From assembly GCA_964532595.1 (NCBI GenBank), contig CAZHIQ010000003.1, positions 62,001-126,000 of the forward strand: 64,000 nucleotides of DNA, written 5' to 3'. The translations under genes and the position numbers were made by a program. Source of the DNA: Chryseosolibacter sp964532595. GTDB lineage: Bacteria; Bacteroidota; Bacteroidia; Cytophagales; Cyclobacteriaceae. Of the stretch, positions 33,365 to 42,147 are shown piece by piece (the first letter of the stretch is position 1; every line of letters starts with the position of its first letter). The notes beneath the pieces are model-generated. The model was given only the letters and a program-made list of their open reading frames with translations. It had not been told where the DNA came from and did no database searches.

Positions 33365-34159
33365 TTATTTGATTTTGCGCAGGAGAATCGCTTTGAAAGC
33401 CGCGGGAAAATTTGCGTAAAGGTCGCGCTTTACTTCTGCAACGATTTCGTGGTGACGGGTCGCAAAGTTGTAAAATTTCTGTTCGCTGAAGAACCAGGCA
33501 GGGTAGGACGCTTGATAGATCGAAGGGGGCACCTTTTGAACAGTCAATCGGTCGCGGTCCGTCGCTATCAAGGGTGTCTTATCAAGGATAATGAACTCGA
33601 TTTGGCTGAAGACCTCCAGTTGTTTATACGGTTCTGGAATGTAGGGCAGCACGCTCGAGAGCAAGGCTATGTCTACTTTGTTTTCCTTCAGGCATTCATC
33701 GACCGTATAGTAGAATCTTAGCTGCTCATCCTGAAAAGTTCGCCTGCCTTCTTCTACAAAGTGTGGCTGTTCCACAACATTCCATTTGATATCCGGTATG
33801 TTCTTGAGGAACTGTCGGTTCTGGAAGTAGGTGCTCCCCAGAGATCCTCCGAAATCAAGTACGTTCAGACGCCCGTGGTTCAGGGCGGCGACCCAGGTTA
33901 ACCACGAAAGAATCGGCCATTCGTATTCAGGAGAATCAAATAATACCGAGTCTCGCTCAAACGCCGCTTCTCCGTTCTTGACTTTAAGCAAAGCATTTTT
34001 CACCTTCTCCAGGATAATGGCGTTGTCGTATCCGACGCAATGTCTTTGGGCTTCGTCCCAACTGGAATAGTCACCAAACCACCCGTAGCGACGGAAAGGA
34101 TGCATGCGAAGGGCGCGGTATAACGCCGGAGGCAAGATGTCTCTCAAAAAGTTCTTCAA
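33365..34159 (-). CDS. Putative methyltransferase of the TIGR04325 (LIC12133) type
   Basis: 264-aa protein with a SAM-type loop VLDFGGSLGSTYFQNRQFL and WNVVEQPHFVEEGRRTF, plus the N-terminal FGDYSSWDEAQRHCVGYDN typical of this poorly studied family found in O-antigen clusters. IILDKTPLI and SIYQASYPAWFFSE are further family features. The reaction is not known. The start is TTG overlapping the upstream glycosyltransferase stop (TTGA). Confidence 0.8.
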   Translation of the reverse strand: MKNFLRDILPPALYRALRMHPFRRYGWFGDYSSWDEAQRHCVGYDNAIILEKVKNALLKVKNGEAAFERDSVLFDSPEYEWPILSWLTWVAALNHGRLNVLDFGGSLGSTYFQNRQFLKNIPDIKWNVVEQPHFVEEGRRTFQDEQLRFYYTVDECLKENKVDIALLSSVLPYIPEPYKQLEVFSQIEFIILDKTPLIATDRDRLTVQKVPPSIYQASYPAWFFSEQKFYNFATRHHEIVAEVKRDLYANFPAAFKAILLRKIK

Positions 34160-35070
34160 CGAATCAGGGATTTTATTTTTTGAACAGTTTTTCGGAGTAG
34201 CGAGGGGGTTGTCGCCCGGAGATAGTCGCTGATCATTTCTTTCGCCGAGAGGTTCTCTTCAGGTGTCAGTTTCTCCACTTTAATAGACTGTGCAAGCTCA
34301 TCGTGATCATAGCGTTCATTGTCCCAACTATGCGTTCCGCTTGAGTCATTTCCTATATTCTTGACCAATGAGATTCCCGGGTAGAGCGTAAGCTTCTGTC
34401 TAAGAAAAGCAGAGGCATACCAACGAATTGCCCAGGAGTCATTTCGTCCTGCGATCTGATTCTTCAACATACGAGTATACGGATAGCTGTTATTGAAGTC
34501 GAATTCGCTGCAAAGTTTCCCTTCTTTAAGCTCTATAAGGAGTTTCTTGCCATCGGGTTCAAACAACGCCCAGCCTCGCTTCCACGTTGCCCATCCCCAG
34601 CAATCGGCGCCCTTTAGAAAGAAGGTGGGAGGCAACGGTCTCTTAACCGGATACACATAGCCGTGTATGGAAATCACCCGATCGTCATGTTCGTATAATC
34701 CGAGTGAAGTGTTCATATATTCCAGAAAGCCGGGAGAAGTAATCATGTCGTCTTCCAGAACAATAATCCGATCGTGACTTTCCAGCACTTTTGTTACTCC
34801 ATTGATAACGGAGTTGGCTAGTCCGCGATTGCCGTCGCTTTCGATAAGTCTTACGGATTTGAATCCCGTGATCGTCTTTACAAAATTTCTGACATCTGTT
34901 ACCTTACTGCGTTCGGCCGCGGACCTTGGCCCGTCGCTGAAGACGTAGAGGTCGGTCTGGTCTGCCAGCTTGTTCAGAACCAGGGCCTCAACAGTTCGCT
35001 GGGTATGCCAAAGCCTGTTGTAAACAAAAAGCGCGACGGGCGCACAGGTTAGGGTCTCCTTAGTAGCCAT
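34156..35070 (-). CDS. Glycosyltransferase, GT2/GNT-I-like
   Basis: 304 aa from MATKETLTCAPVALFVYNR. A GT-A fold is indicated by VALFVYNRLWHTQRTVEAL, ESDGNRGLANSVINGV, IIVLEDDMITSPGFLEYMN (EDD metal motif) and the acceptor-side GADCWGWATWKRGWALFEPD. This pattern is common in sugar transferases of capsule clusters; donor unknown. The chosen start lies 11 nt inside the preceding gene; an ATG eight codons upstream is the alternative. Confidence 0.83.
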   Translation of the reverse strand: MATKETLTCAPVALFVYNRLWHTQRTVEALVLNKLADQTDLYVFSDGPRSAAERSKVTDVRNFVKTITGFKSVRLIESDGNRGLANSVINGVTKVLESHDRIIVLEDDMITSPGFLEYMNTSLGLYEHDDRVISIHGYVYPVKRPLPPTFFLKGADCWGWATWKRGWALFEPDGKKLLIELKEGKLCSEFDFNNSYPYTRMLKNQIAGRNDSWAIRWYASAFLRQKLTLYPGISLVKNIGNDSSGTHSWDNERYDHDELAQSIKVEKLTPEENLSAKEMISDYLRATTPSLLRKTVQKIKSLIR

Positions 35071-37114
35071 GCGTTCTAAACCAGTTTCCTTCAAACAAAT
35101 AGAGGGAGATTCCCTTCGATGAGTAATAGCTGTCTATAATTCGACCGTGATTTCTGAGCAGGTCAATGCTCTTCCTCACATTTTCAATCGCCTCGTCAGT
35201 TCGGCTGTCGAACAGGATCCAAATCGGCGGCTGCTGTGTCATCAAATCGTCGGGTAGCGTAGGAGGTCCGTAACGCACTTCGTTATCAAACGTGACCCGG
35301 CCGGTTGCTGAATAGTATCGAAATGCATCTTCGGCGGCCGAATCTACATAAACAATCTGACCCGGCCGAATGGTTGAGTTCAGCTGTGCTATAGTCTCTT
35401 CTACTTCACCATTCTTCAGCGGAGAAATTTTCGGCAAGTTTGCCAGGGACAGCACTACCGGGAGGAAAAGGAAGAACTGTCGGAACGGTGTTTTCGTCCA
35501 TTCACAAAAGTAGTATATACCGAATAATGTCATTGTCAAGAGCAGCGGCAGTTGGAACAGCGGATGTTGTGGCTTTGTCGGAAATGCCAGTGTTCCGAAG
35601 AAACCGATGTATAGCAATGAGGGTATAATCAAAAGCGTTATGGTACGATAGCGCCGGTTAACGGCGAGAAATGCTCCGCCCGCGATGTAAAAGATCGCAG
35701 CGACATCCCACGAGCGCCCGAATACAGGTTCGTAAAGCGCCTCCGCAGCAGTGTGCAGGTTATTCCAGAAGGGGAGTTGGAAGGGATTGAAGCGAGCAAC
35801 GACTCCATCAGAGTATAACGGGTAGTGGAAGAGATGATTCAGTGCTGTGCAGGTCGACACCCAGGCAAGAATGGTGAGTATAGCATAAACGAGGTGTTTT
35901 TTTTCTCTTCGGCTTTCGGCGATCAGGACAATCCCAAGGGCAATCAGAATCAGGAATGATAGGGTCGAGAACGCGAGGCAAAGTACTCCAGCGATCGCGA
36001 GGATGGCAAAACGCGCCGGGACCGTCCAGGGGCGTGATTGAAGGTACAGGAAGTACAACAACATCACAGCCAGGGTGTCGCTTGTAAAGGACCCGACCTC
36101 GGGCGAGTAGTAAATCACTGTGGGGGCAAAACAAAACGTCGCAGTAGCAGCGCATTGAATTACGTGGTCGGTTGTTGCGAGCTGTGAGATTCTCGCTAGC
36201 AGGATCACTGATACAATGTGACACAGCAACGGTACGAGACGAAGTCCTGCGTCAACATCGCTCAGACTTTGTGAGATCCCTTTCAGCAGCAGAAGAAAAA
36301 GGATTGGCGTAGACGCCTCGTCGTTCAAGGGTTTCAGCAAGCCCAACGGCGTCTGTGAAATTACATTAAAGGCGAGGGATGATTCATTGATACGAATTCC
36401 CGACAAGGATATGAATTGTATGAATGCTACGGCTATCGCTACGGCAACAATGGCATACACCGGTGAGATCTGCGTTAGGGCGTTAACGACGGATGCGCGC
36501 GCTAATAGGATGGAAACCATCACGACGACCAGAAAAATCCCGGCACCTATCCAAAGATTATCTATCCCAGGGGGCTGGGATGAGAATAGGAAGGGGAAAG
36601 TGGTCTCGCTAAAATCATCTTCGACGACTTTTCTGTCCCCTTCAATCAATACAATATTTTCGACGAAAAGGTAGCTGGTGTCTGTCGGGTGTAAGAAGGA
36701 GACGCCTAGCCTGATTTCGTGGATGTCGGGAGGAACGGTAAAAGCTGTCGAGATGATGCCATTGTCAACGTCCGGTCCCGGCCAGACGATGTTTCCCTGC
36801 GAAGAGGTAACGTAAAGCGCGGCAGGATATCCTGATCGTCCCGCAGCCTTTACCGCATAGGTGTATCGTTGACCAGGGGCCACCTGTACTGTTGCCAGAT
36901 ATGCGGAGGGTGTTCTTAGCGTGGGTGCGCATTTGACTTTAATACAGCGCGATGCTCCCTTTTGAGTAATCGAGGTGGTGACCTGCTCTTCAACGGCAAC
37001 GTCGTCGAGTGTTGCAACCGATATCGAAATAACGTCGGCCCCGGCTTGGGCGAAGGAATGCAGCGGGCTGATAATACAGAACAGGAGAGCGATATGGAAA
37101 TATCGAGTAAGCAC
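35060..37114 (-). CDS. GT-C-like polytopic membrane protein with a secreted N-terminal domain
   Basis: 684-aa protein with unusual architecture: signal peptide (about 1-24, ending SFAQA), a ~155-residue extracytoplasmic beta-rich domain (about 25-180, with VAPGQRYTYAVKAAGRSGYP), then about twelve membrane segments (from ~188) and an ~120-residue C-terminal soluble tail (IRPGQIVYVDSAAEDAFRYY). The membrane part resembles ArnT/dolichyl-phosphate mannosyltransferase-type GT-C proteins; NESSLAFNVI and LKPLNDEASTP could supply catalytic acidic residues. No homologue named with confidence. The location in a glycan cluster supports transfer of a sugar from a lipid carrier in the periplasm. Confidence 0.72.
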   Translation of the reverse strand: MLTRYFHIALLFCIISPLHSFAQAGADVISISVATLDDVAVEEQVTTSITQKGASRCIKVKCAPTLRTPSAYLATVQVAPGQRYTYAVKAAGRSGYPAALYVTSSQGNIVWPGPDVDNGIISTAFTVPPDIHEIRLGVSFLHPTDTSYLFVENIVLIEGDRKVVEDDFSETTFPFLFSSQPPGIDNLWIGAGIFLVVVMVSILLARASVVNALTQISPVYAIVAVAIAVAFIQFISLSGIRINESSLAFNVISQTPLGLLKPLNDEASTPILFLLLLKGISQSLSDVDAGLRLVPLLCHIVSVILLARISQLATTDHVIQCAATATFCFAPTVIYYSPEVGSFTSDTLAVMLLYFLYLQSRPWTVPARFAILAIAGVLCLAFSTLSFLILIALGIVLIAESRREKKHLVYAILTILAWVSTCTALNHLFHYPLYSDGVVARFNPFQLPFWNNLHTAAEALYEPVFGRSWDVAAIFYIAGGAFLAVNRRYRTITLLIIPSLLYIGFFGTLAFPTKPQHPLFQLPLLLTMTLFGIYYFCEWTKTPFRQFFLFLPVVLSLANLPKISPLKNGEVEETIAQLNSTIRPGQIVYVDSAAEDAFRYYSATGRVTFDNEVRYGPPTLPDDLMTQQPPIWILFDSRTDEAIENVRKSIDLLRNHGRIIDSYYSSKGISLYLFEGNWFRTHGY

Positions 37115-37185
37115 CGTCCCGATTCAGGTAGATAATTTTGTGAGTGTGGAGAAGGGGGTGGGGGTCATTGTGTGAGCGATTTGTC

Positions 37186-38082
37186 TCAGGTTTGACTTCG
37201 TAGTCTGTGCACCAGTTCAATAGATGGACGCGCGTCGCTTAGCCCGAATCCGTTGCCCTTTAGGATTTCCTGGTAGCTTAGCGTATGTAGGTCAGTGAAT
37301 CCCTCTGAAAACTCGAGTTCTTCGTTTTCGATCGTGAGGGATCGGAAGGTTCTTTTGCCTTTTTCTTGTGCTGATAAGGGAATATGATTGTAATCAATGC
37401 TGAGGAACCATTTTACCTTCGCCCGTTCCAGCTCCAGGTATCCGGCGGCGGTACTTGCTTCCATCCGGGTTACTTCGCTTTTTCGCGGGACACCAAATAT
37501 CCAGATGAGCATGTCGAAAAAGTGGATGCCAATATTCGTGGCGATTCCCCCCGACTTGGCTGCTTCGCCTTTCCAGCTGGCGTGATACCAATTTCCTCTG
37601 GAAGTGATGTATCGAAGGTCGACGTCGTAAGTTTTGTCGGCCGGGCCTGTTTGTATTTTTTCACGCAGGGCAATTATCGAGGGGTGAAGGCGAAGCTGTA
37701 GGATTGTGAAGATGTGTTTGCCGGTTTCGCGTTCTATTTCCTCCAGTGCGTCAAGATTCCAGGGATTAAGTACCAAGGGTTTTTCGCAGATAGCGTTCGC
37801 GTCTTGCCGCAATGCAAAGCGAATGTGGGAGTCGTGAAGGTAGTTCGGAGAGCAGATGCTCACGTAATCGACGCCTTCCCCCTTCCTCCGCAGCTTGTCG
37901 AGGTGGCGGTCGAATCGCTCGAATTCAGTAAAGAAGTGTGCGTCCGGAAAGTACGAATCCAGAATTCCCACGTTGTCATGTTTGTCGAGGGCAGCTACCA
38001 GCGTGTTGCCGGTTTCCTTGACAGCTTTCATATGCCGTGGGGCGATGTAACCCGCCGCTCCGATTAACGCAAATCTCCTCAT
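37186..38082 (-). CDS. wbpB: Gfo/Idh/MocA oxidoreductase, WbpB-like
   Basis: 298-aa NAD-dependent sugar oxidoreductase from MRRFALIGAAGYIAPRHMKA. The Rossmann loop GAAGYIAPRH, SICSPNYLHDSH and the catalytic-type CEKPLVLN (Glu-Lys-Pro) are typical. Together with the adjacent WbpD-like acetyltransferase and WbpE-like aminotransferase it fits oxidation of UDP-GlcNAcA at C3 in the UDP-2,3-diacetamido-2,3-dideoxyuronate pathway. The ATG overlaps the wbpD-like stop (ATGA); the frame is open 19 codons upstream inside that gene. Confidence 0.86.
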   Translation of the reverse strand: MRRFALIGAAGYIAPRHMKAVKETGNTLVAALDKHDNVGILDSYFPDAHFFTEFERFDRHLDKLRRKGEGVDYVSICSPNYLHDSHIRFALRQDANAICEKPLVLNPWNLDALEEIERETGKHIFTILQLRLHPSIIALREKIQTGPADKTYDVDLRYITSRGNWYHASWKGEAAKSGGIATNIGIHFFDMLIWIFGVPRKSEVTRMEASTAAGYLELERAKVKWFLSIDYNHIPLSAQEKGKRTFRSLTIENEELEFSEGFTDLHTLSYQEILKGNGFGLSDARPSIELVHRLRSQT

Positions 38083-38666
38083 GCTATTTTGGTCACAACA
38101 TTGTTTTCGAGTTTGTATGTGTCTCCGCCTTCCGGACACACCGCCTCTCCTTTGTCATTGAATTCCAGCTTATGCCCGAACTCACTCATCCAACCCACAT
38201 GCCTCGCGGGGTTGCCCACCACCAGCGCATAGTCGGGCACGTGTTTGGTGACGACGGCTCCCGCGCCGATAAAAGCATACTGCCCGATATCATGACCGCA
38301 TACAATCGTCGCATTTGCTCCAATCGTTGCTCCCTTCCTTACAACGGTACGCGCGTACTGGCTTTTTCGGTTGACGGCGCTCCGCGGATTAATGACATTG
38401 GTGAATACCATTGACGGACCCAGGAATACGTCATCCTCACATATGACACCGGTATAGATGGAAACGTTGTTCTGAACTTTCACATTATTTCCGAGTACAA
38501 CGTCGGGCGACACGACGACGTTCTGGCCGATATTGCAACCCTTCCCTATTCGACAATTTGGCATGATGTGCGAGAAGTGCCAGATCTTGGTCCCCTCCCC
38601 AATTTCACAGCCCTCGTCAATTACAGCGGTCGGGTGCGCGAAGTATTCTTTTTTGTCATCAGACAT
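38079..38666 (-). CDS. wbpD: Sugar N-acetyltransferase, left-handed beta-helix, WbpD-like
   Basis: 195-aa acetyl-CoA-dependent acetyltransferase made of hexapeptide repeats (IGEGTKIWHFSHIMPNCRIG, IGQNVVVSPDVVLGNNVKV). FLGPSMVFTNVINPRSAVNR and GATIGANATIVCGHDIG match WbpD. It would acetylate the 3-amino group made by the WbpE-like enzyme. It might also serve the FdtA/FdtB product, since no separate FdtC/QdtC-like gene is seen. ATGA overlap with the wbpB-like gene; 1 nt from the aminotransferase stop. Confidence 0.9.
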   Translation of the reverse strand: MSDDKKEYFAHPTAVIDEGCEIGEGTKIWHFSHIMPNCRIGKGCNIGQNVVVSPDVVLGNNVKVQNNVSIYTGVICEDDVFLGPSMVFTNVINPRSAVNRKSQYARTVVRKGATIGANATIVCGHDIGQYAFIGAGAVVTKHVPDYALVVGNPARHVGWMSEFGHKLEFNDKGEAVCPEGGDTYKLENNVVTKIA

Positions 38667-38667
38667 A

Positions 38668-39783
38668 TTAGAAACGGTTTGCTACGTCACAGATGTACTT
38701 CAATTCACTAGTTTCCATTTCGGTATGGATAGGCAGTGAAATTACACTTTTCGACAAGCTTTCTGCAACGGGGAAGGAACCTTCGCCAAATCCCTCCATT
38801 TGATAAGCTTTCTGCAAATGAAGAGGAACGGGATAGTAAATCATGGAAGGAATTCCCTGGTCTGCCAGGTGCTTTTGAAATGCCTGTCGGTCACCGTGCT
38901 TAACCCGGAGGGTATATTGATGAAAAACGTGTGTCGAGTTCGTGGCGCGGAACGGCAATTCAAACTTTGACCGATCCAGATTTTCATCATAGAAGCGCGC
39001 CACTTCATTCCGGCTTTCCGCGTACCGGTCAAGGTGGGCCAATTTCACTTCGAGGATGGCTGCTTGAAGCGTGTCGAGGCGGCTGTTTACGCCGATGGTG
39101 TCGTGGTAGTATTTTACCCGTTGGCCGTGGTTGGCAATGATACGCAGTTGTTCTGCCAGTTCGTCGTCTTCAGTGAAAAGCGCTCCGCCGTCGCCGTAGC
39201 CGCCGAGGTTTTTTGACGGAAAGAAAGATGTGGTTCCAATGGTGCCGATTGTTCCCGCCTGCCGCTGCTTTCCATGGGAGAAGGTGTACACCGCTCCCAA
39301 TGCCTGAGCAGTATCCTCGATAACGTAAAGGTTGTGTTTCCGCGCAAAGGTCAAGAGCGGTTCCATGTCAGCTGCTTGTCCAAAGAGATGGACGGGGACA
39401 ATTGCTTTCGTTCTCTGTGTGAGAACTTTGTCGAGTTGACTGACGTCGATGTTGAACGTTTTCTCGTCGACGTCAACGAACACCGGTTTGAGCCCCAGCA
39501 ATGCAATCACTTCGGCGGTGGCCACATAGGTAAAGACCGGGACAATGACTTCGTCTCCAGGTTTTAAGTTAAGGGCCATCATCGCCAGCTGAAGGGCATC
39601 GGTACCGTTGCCACAGGGGATACAATGTTTCGCGCCGGTATAACGTGCCAGCGCGGAGGAGAAGCTTTTGACCTGAGGCCCCTGGATAAAGGCCGTCGAC
39701 GTTAAAACGTCTTCAATAGCTTTATCGATCTCCGGTTTGATTCGCAAATATTGCTTGTGGAGGTCGACCATCTTGATATTCAT
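38668..39783 (-). CDS. wbpE: UDP-sugar 3-aminotransferase, WbpE-like (DegT/DnrJ/EryC1/StrS)
   Basis: 371-aa PLP enzyme from MNIKMVDLHKQYLRIKPEID. PLP lysine is Lys191 in SFFPSKNLGGYGDGG; EVIVPVFTYVATAEVIALLG, VIEDTAQALGAVY and YPVPLHLQKAY are family motifs seen in WbpE/WlbE. It aminates UDP-3-keto-GlcNAcA using glutamate. The upstream ATG nine codons earlier was not used because MNIKMVDL is the normal family start. Confidence 0.88.
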   Translation of the reverse strand: MNIKMVDLHKQYLRIKPEIDKAIEDVLTSTAFIQGPQVKSFSSALARYTGAKHCIPCGNGTDALQLAMMALNLKPGDEVIVPVFTYVATAEVIALLGLKPVFVDVDEKTFNIDVSQLDKVLTQRTKAIVPVHLFGQAADMEPLLTFARKHNLYVIEDTAQALGAVYTFSHGKQRQAGTIGTIGTTSFFPSKNLGGYGDGGALFTEDDELAEQLRIIANHGQRVKYYHDTIGVNSRLDTLQAAILEVKLAHLDRYAESRNEVARFYDENLDRSKFELPFRATNSTHVFHQYTLRVKHGDRQAFQKHLADQGIPSMIYYPVPLHLQKAYQMEGFGEGSFPVAESLSKSVISLPIHTEMETSELKYICDVANRF

Positions 39784-39865
39784 ACTGCTGGATTTTTCGT
39801 GTAAGGTCATACAGGAGCGAACGCAGTTCTCCCTGAGGCTATGCGTTCCGTCCTGGTGTTCCCGA

Positions 39866-40882
39866 TTACTGCGACAACTTCTTCTCCCACTCCCAGGCGT
39901 GACGGAGAGCGTCGGCGGCGGTATACTGGGCCTTCCATCCGAGAGCTGCGTTTACTCGGGTGGGGTTGGCGTAAACCTTCACTACGTCGCCGGGGCGTCG
40001 GCTGCCAATGGTGTAATTGAGCTTTACGCCTGTTACTTCCTGGAACTGATTAACAAGCTCCATCACCGACACTCCCTGACCCGTTCCCAGGTTGAAAGCT
40101 TCATAGACTTTTCCATCGGGGAGGCTGTCCAGATATTCCATCGCCTTTACGTGTCCGTTGGCCAGGTCTACGACGTGGATGAAGTCACGGATATTCGTAC
40201 CATCGGGCGTGTCATAGTCGTTGCCGAAAATCGTGAGCTTTTCGCGCTTGCCCGCCGCGGTCTGTGTGATGTAGGGGACCAGGTTATTAGGCACGCCAAT
40301 CGGCAATTCGCCCATAAGCGCACTGGGGTGCGCACCTATCGGATTAAAATAACGCAGGGAAATCACTCTGAAGCCGGTGGCATGCGCGTCTTCGAGAATC
40401 CTTTCGCTCATTTGTTTTGTGGCGCCGTATGGTGATTCGGCCCGTTTAAAGGGAGCGCTTTCATCGACGGGAATATGGTCGGGCTGGCCGTAGACCGTGC
40501 ATGACGATGAGAAGATGATCTCTTTCGTTTGATGCGCCCGCATTACTTTAAGGAGTGTCACCAGTGAGCCAATGTTGTTCTCGTAGTACATCAGAGGCTC
40601 CTGAACGGATTCTCCTACCGACTTGTATGCTGCGAAGTGAAGCACGCATTGAAAAGGACCTTCACTGGAAAAGATGCGGTCCAGAAACGTCTCATCCAGA
40701 CAATCGCCTTCGTGGAAGTTCGGCCGGGTGCCAAGAATCTTTTCCATGCCGTCGAGGAGCGTGCGATCGCTCTTGGAAAAGTTGTCGACGATGACCGGCT
40801 CATAGCCGGCATTGAATAATTCTACTGCTGTGTGGGCGCCAATGTATCCCGCGCCTCCTGTAACCAGAACTTTTTTTCTCAT
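39866..40882 (-). CDS. galE: UDP-glucose 4-epimerase
   Basis: 338-aa SDR enzyme interconverting UDP-glucose and UDP-galactose (or the HexNAc forms). MRKKVLVTGGAGYIGAHTAV is the NAD loop, SSSCTVYGQPDHIPVDE and SPYGATKQMSERI give the Ser/Tyr-x3-Lys catalytic set, and GDVVKVYANPTRVNAALGW ends the sugar-binding part. It supplies galactose-type precursors for the cluster. It overlaps the dehydrogenase gene by 4 nt (ATGA). Confidence 0.95.
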   Translation of the reverse strand: MRKKVLVTGGAGYIGAHTAVELFNAGYEPVIVDNFSKSDRTLLDGMEKILGTRPNFHEGDCLDETFLDRIFSSEGPFQCVLHFAAYKSVGESVQEPLMYYENNIGSLVTLLKVMRAHQTKEIIFSSSCTVYGQPDHIPVDESAPFKRAESPYGATKQMSERILEDAHATGFRVISLRYFNPIGAHPSALMGELPIGVPNNLVPYITQTAAGKREKLTIFGNDYDTPDGTNIRDFIHVVDLANGHVKAMEYLDSLPDGKVYEAFNLGTGQGVSVMELVNQFQEVTGVKLNYTIGSRRPGDVVKVYANPTRVNAALGWKAQYTAADALRHAWEWEKKLSQ

Positions 40883-42129
40883 AGACGGGCCGTTACTAAT
40901 GATGGATCGAGGAAGCCTTTTACATCGTATACAATAGTCTTGTCATGGCGCAGCGCTGACCAGTCGAGATCTTTGAACTCGTTATGGCTGACCGCCAGCA
41001 CAATGGCGTCATATTTCTTGTCGGGCTGTTCAATTGTGTTTAGTCCGTACTCGTGTTTTACCTCATCACAATCGGCGTGAGGATCATAGATCTCCACATT
41101 GGTGCCGTAGCTCCGCAGTTCGCTAACGACATCGACAACCTTGCTGTTGCGGATGTCGGGGCAATTCTCCTTGAACGTGATACCCAACACCAGAACATTT
41201 GCTTTGTTGATAGCAATATCCTGCCGAGCCATAAGTTTGATAATGGAGTTCGCGATATAGATCCCCATATTGTCGTTGATCTTCCGTCCGGCGAGGATAA
41301 CCTGCGAATGGTAGCCCAGGCTCTCGGCCTTATAGGTGAGGTAGTACGGATCGACGCCGATACAATGACCGCCCACCAATCCTGGACGGAAGGGAAGGAA
41401 GTTCCATTTCGTGCCGGCAGCTTCAAGAACTTCGCCGGTGTCGATACCAATGCGATCGAAGATCAGCGCCAGTTCGTTTACAAAGGCGATGTTGATATCG
41501 CGCTGAGCGTTTTCGATAACCTTGGCTGCTTCAGCGACTTTGATGGAGGAGGCCTTGTGAGTTCCTGCGGTAATGATCTTTTTGTACAGTTGATCTACCT
41601 TCTCGGCGACTTCAGGAGTGCTTCCGCTTGTTACCTTCTTAATCGTCGTAACGCGGTGAAGTTTGTCCCCGGGATTGATACGCTCAGGTGAATAACCCGC
41701 GAAGAAGTCGACATTAAACTTGAGTCCACTTACTTCTTCCAGAATCGGAATACAAACCTCTTCCGTGCAGCCGGGGTAGACCGTTGACTCATAAATGACG
41801 ATATCATTTTTCTTGAGCACTTTTCCGACCGTTTTGCTGGCACCGATCAAGGGTCGGAGGTCGGGTTTCCGGGCCTCGTCAACGGGGGTGGGGACGGTGA
41901 CAATAAAAAAGCTGACGTTACTCAAGTCCTTCAGATCGGCGGAAAACGACAGGTGCTTTGCTGCTTTGAGGTCTTCAGACTCTACTTCGCGCGTCCTGTC
42001 GAATCCGTCTCTCAGTTCTTTAATGCGTTCTTCGTTTATATCGAAGCCGATCACGTCCATGACCTTGCCGAATTCTACGGCGAGGGGGAGGCCGACGTAG
42101 CCGAGCCCGATGATTCCAATTCTCTCCAT
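40879..42129 (-). CDS. UDP-N-acetylhexosamine 6-dehydrogenase (WbpA/WbpO/TviB-like)
   Basis: 416-aa NAD-dependent nucleotide-sugar dehydrogenase producing a UDP-HexNAc uronate. The N-terminal Rossmann loop is GIIGLGYVGLPLAVEFGK, the catalytic Cys lies around residue 255 in PGLVGGHCIGVDPYYLT, and the C-terminal domain has GITFKENCPDIRNSKVVDVV. The LTYKAE stretch after the Cys motif resembles WbpO/TviB (UDP-GlcNAc/GalNAc) rather than UDP-glucose dehydrogenase. It is the likely source of UDP-GlcNAcA for the WbpB/E/D steps. Confidence 0.9.
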   Translation of the reverse strand: MERIGIIGLGYVGLPLAVEFGKVMDVIGFDINEERIKELRDGFDRTREVESEDLKAAKHLSFSADLKDLSNVSFFIVTVPTPVDEARKPDLRPLIGASKTVGKVLKKNDIVIYESTVYPGCTEEVCIPILEEVSGLKFNVDFFAGYSPERINPGDKLHRVTTIKKVTSGSTPEVAEKVDQLYKKIITAGTHKASSIKVAEAAKVIENAQRDINIAFVNELALIFDRIGIDTGEVLEAAGTKWNFLPFRPGLVGGHCIGVDPYYLTYKAESLGYHSQVILAGRKINDNMGIYIANSIIKLMARQDIAINKANVLVLGITFKENCPDIRNSKVVDVVSELRSYGTNVEIYDPHADCDEVKHEYGLNTIEQPDKKYDAIVLAVSHNEFKDLDWSALRHDKTIVYDVKGFLDPSLVTARL

Positions 42130-42147
42130 CTGTGCTGATTTGCTTGG

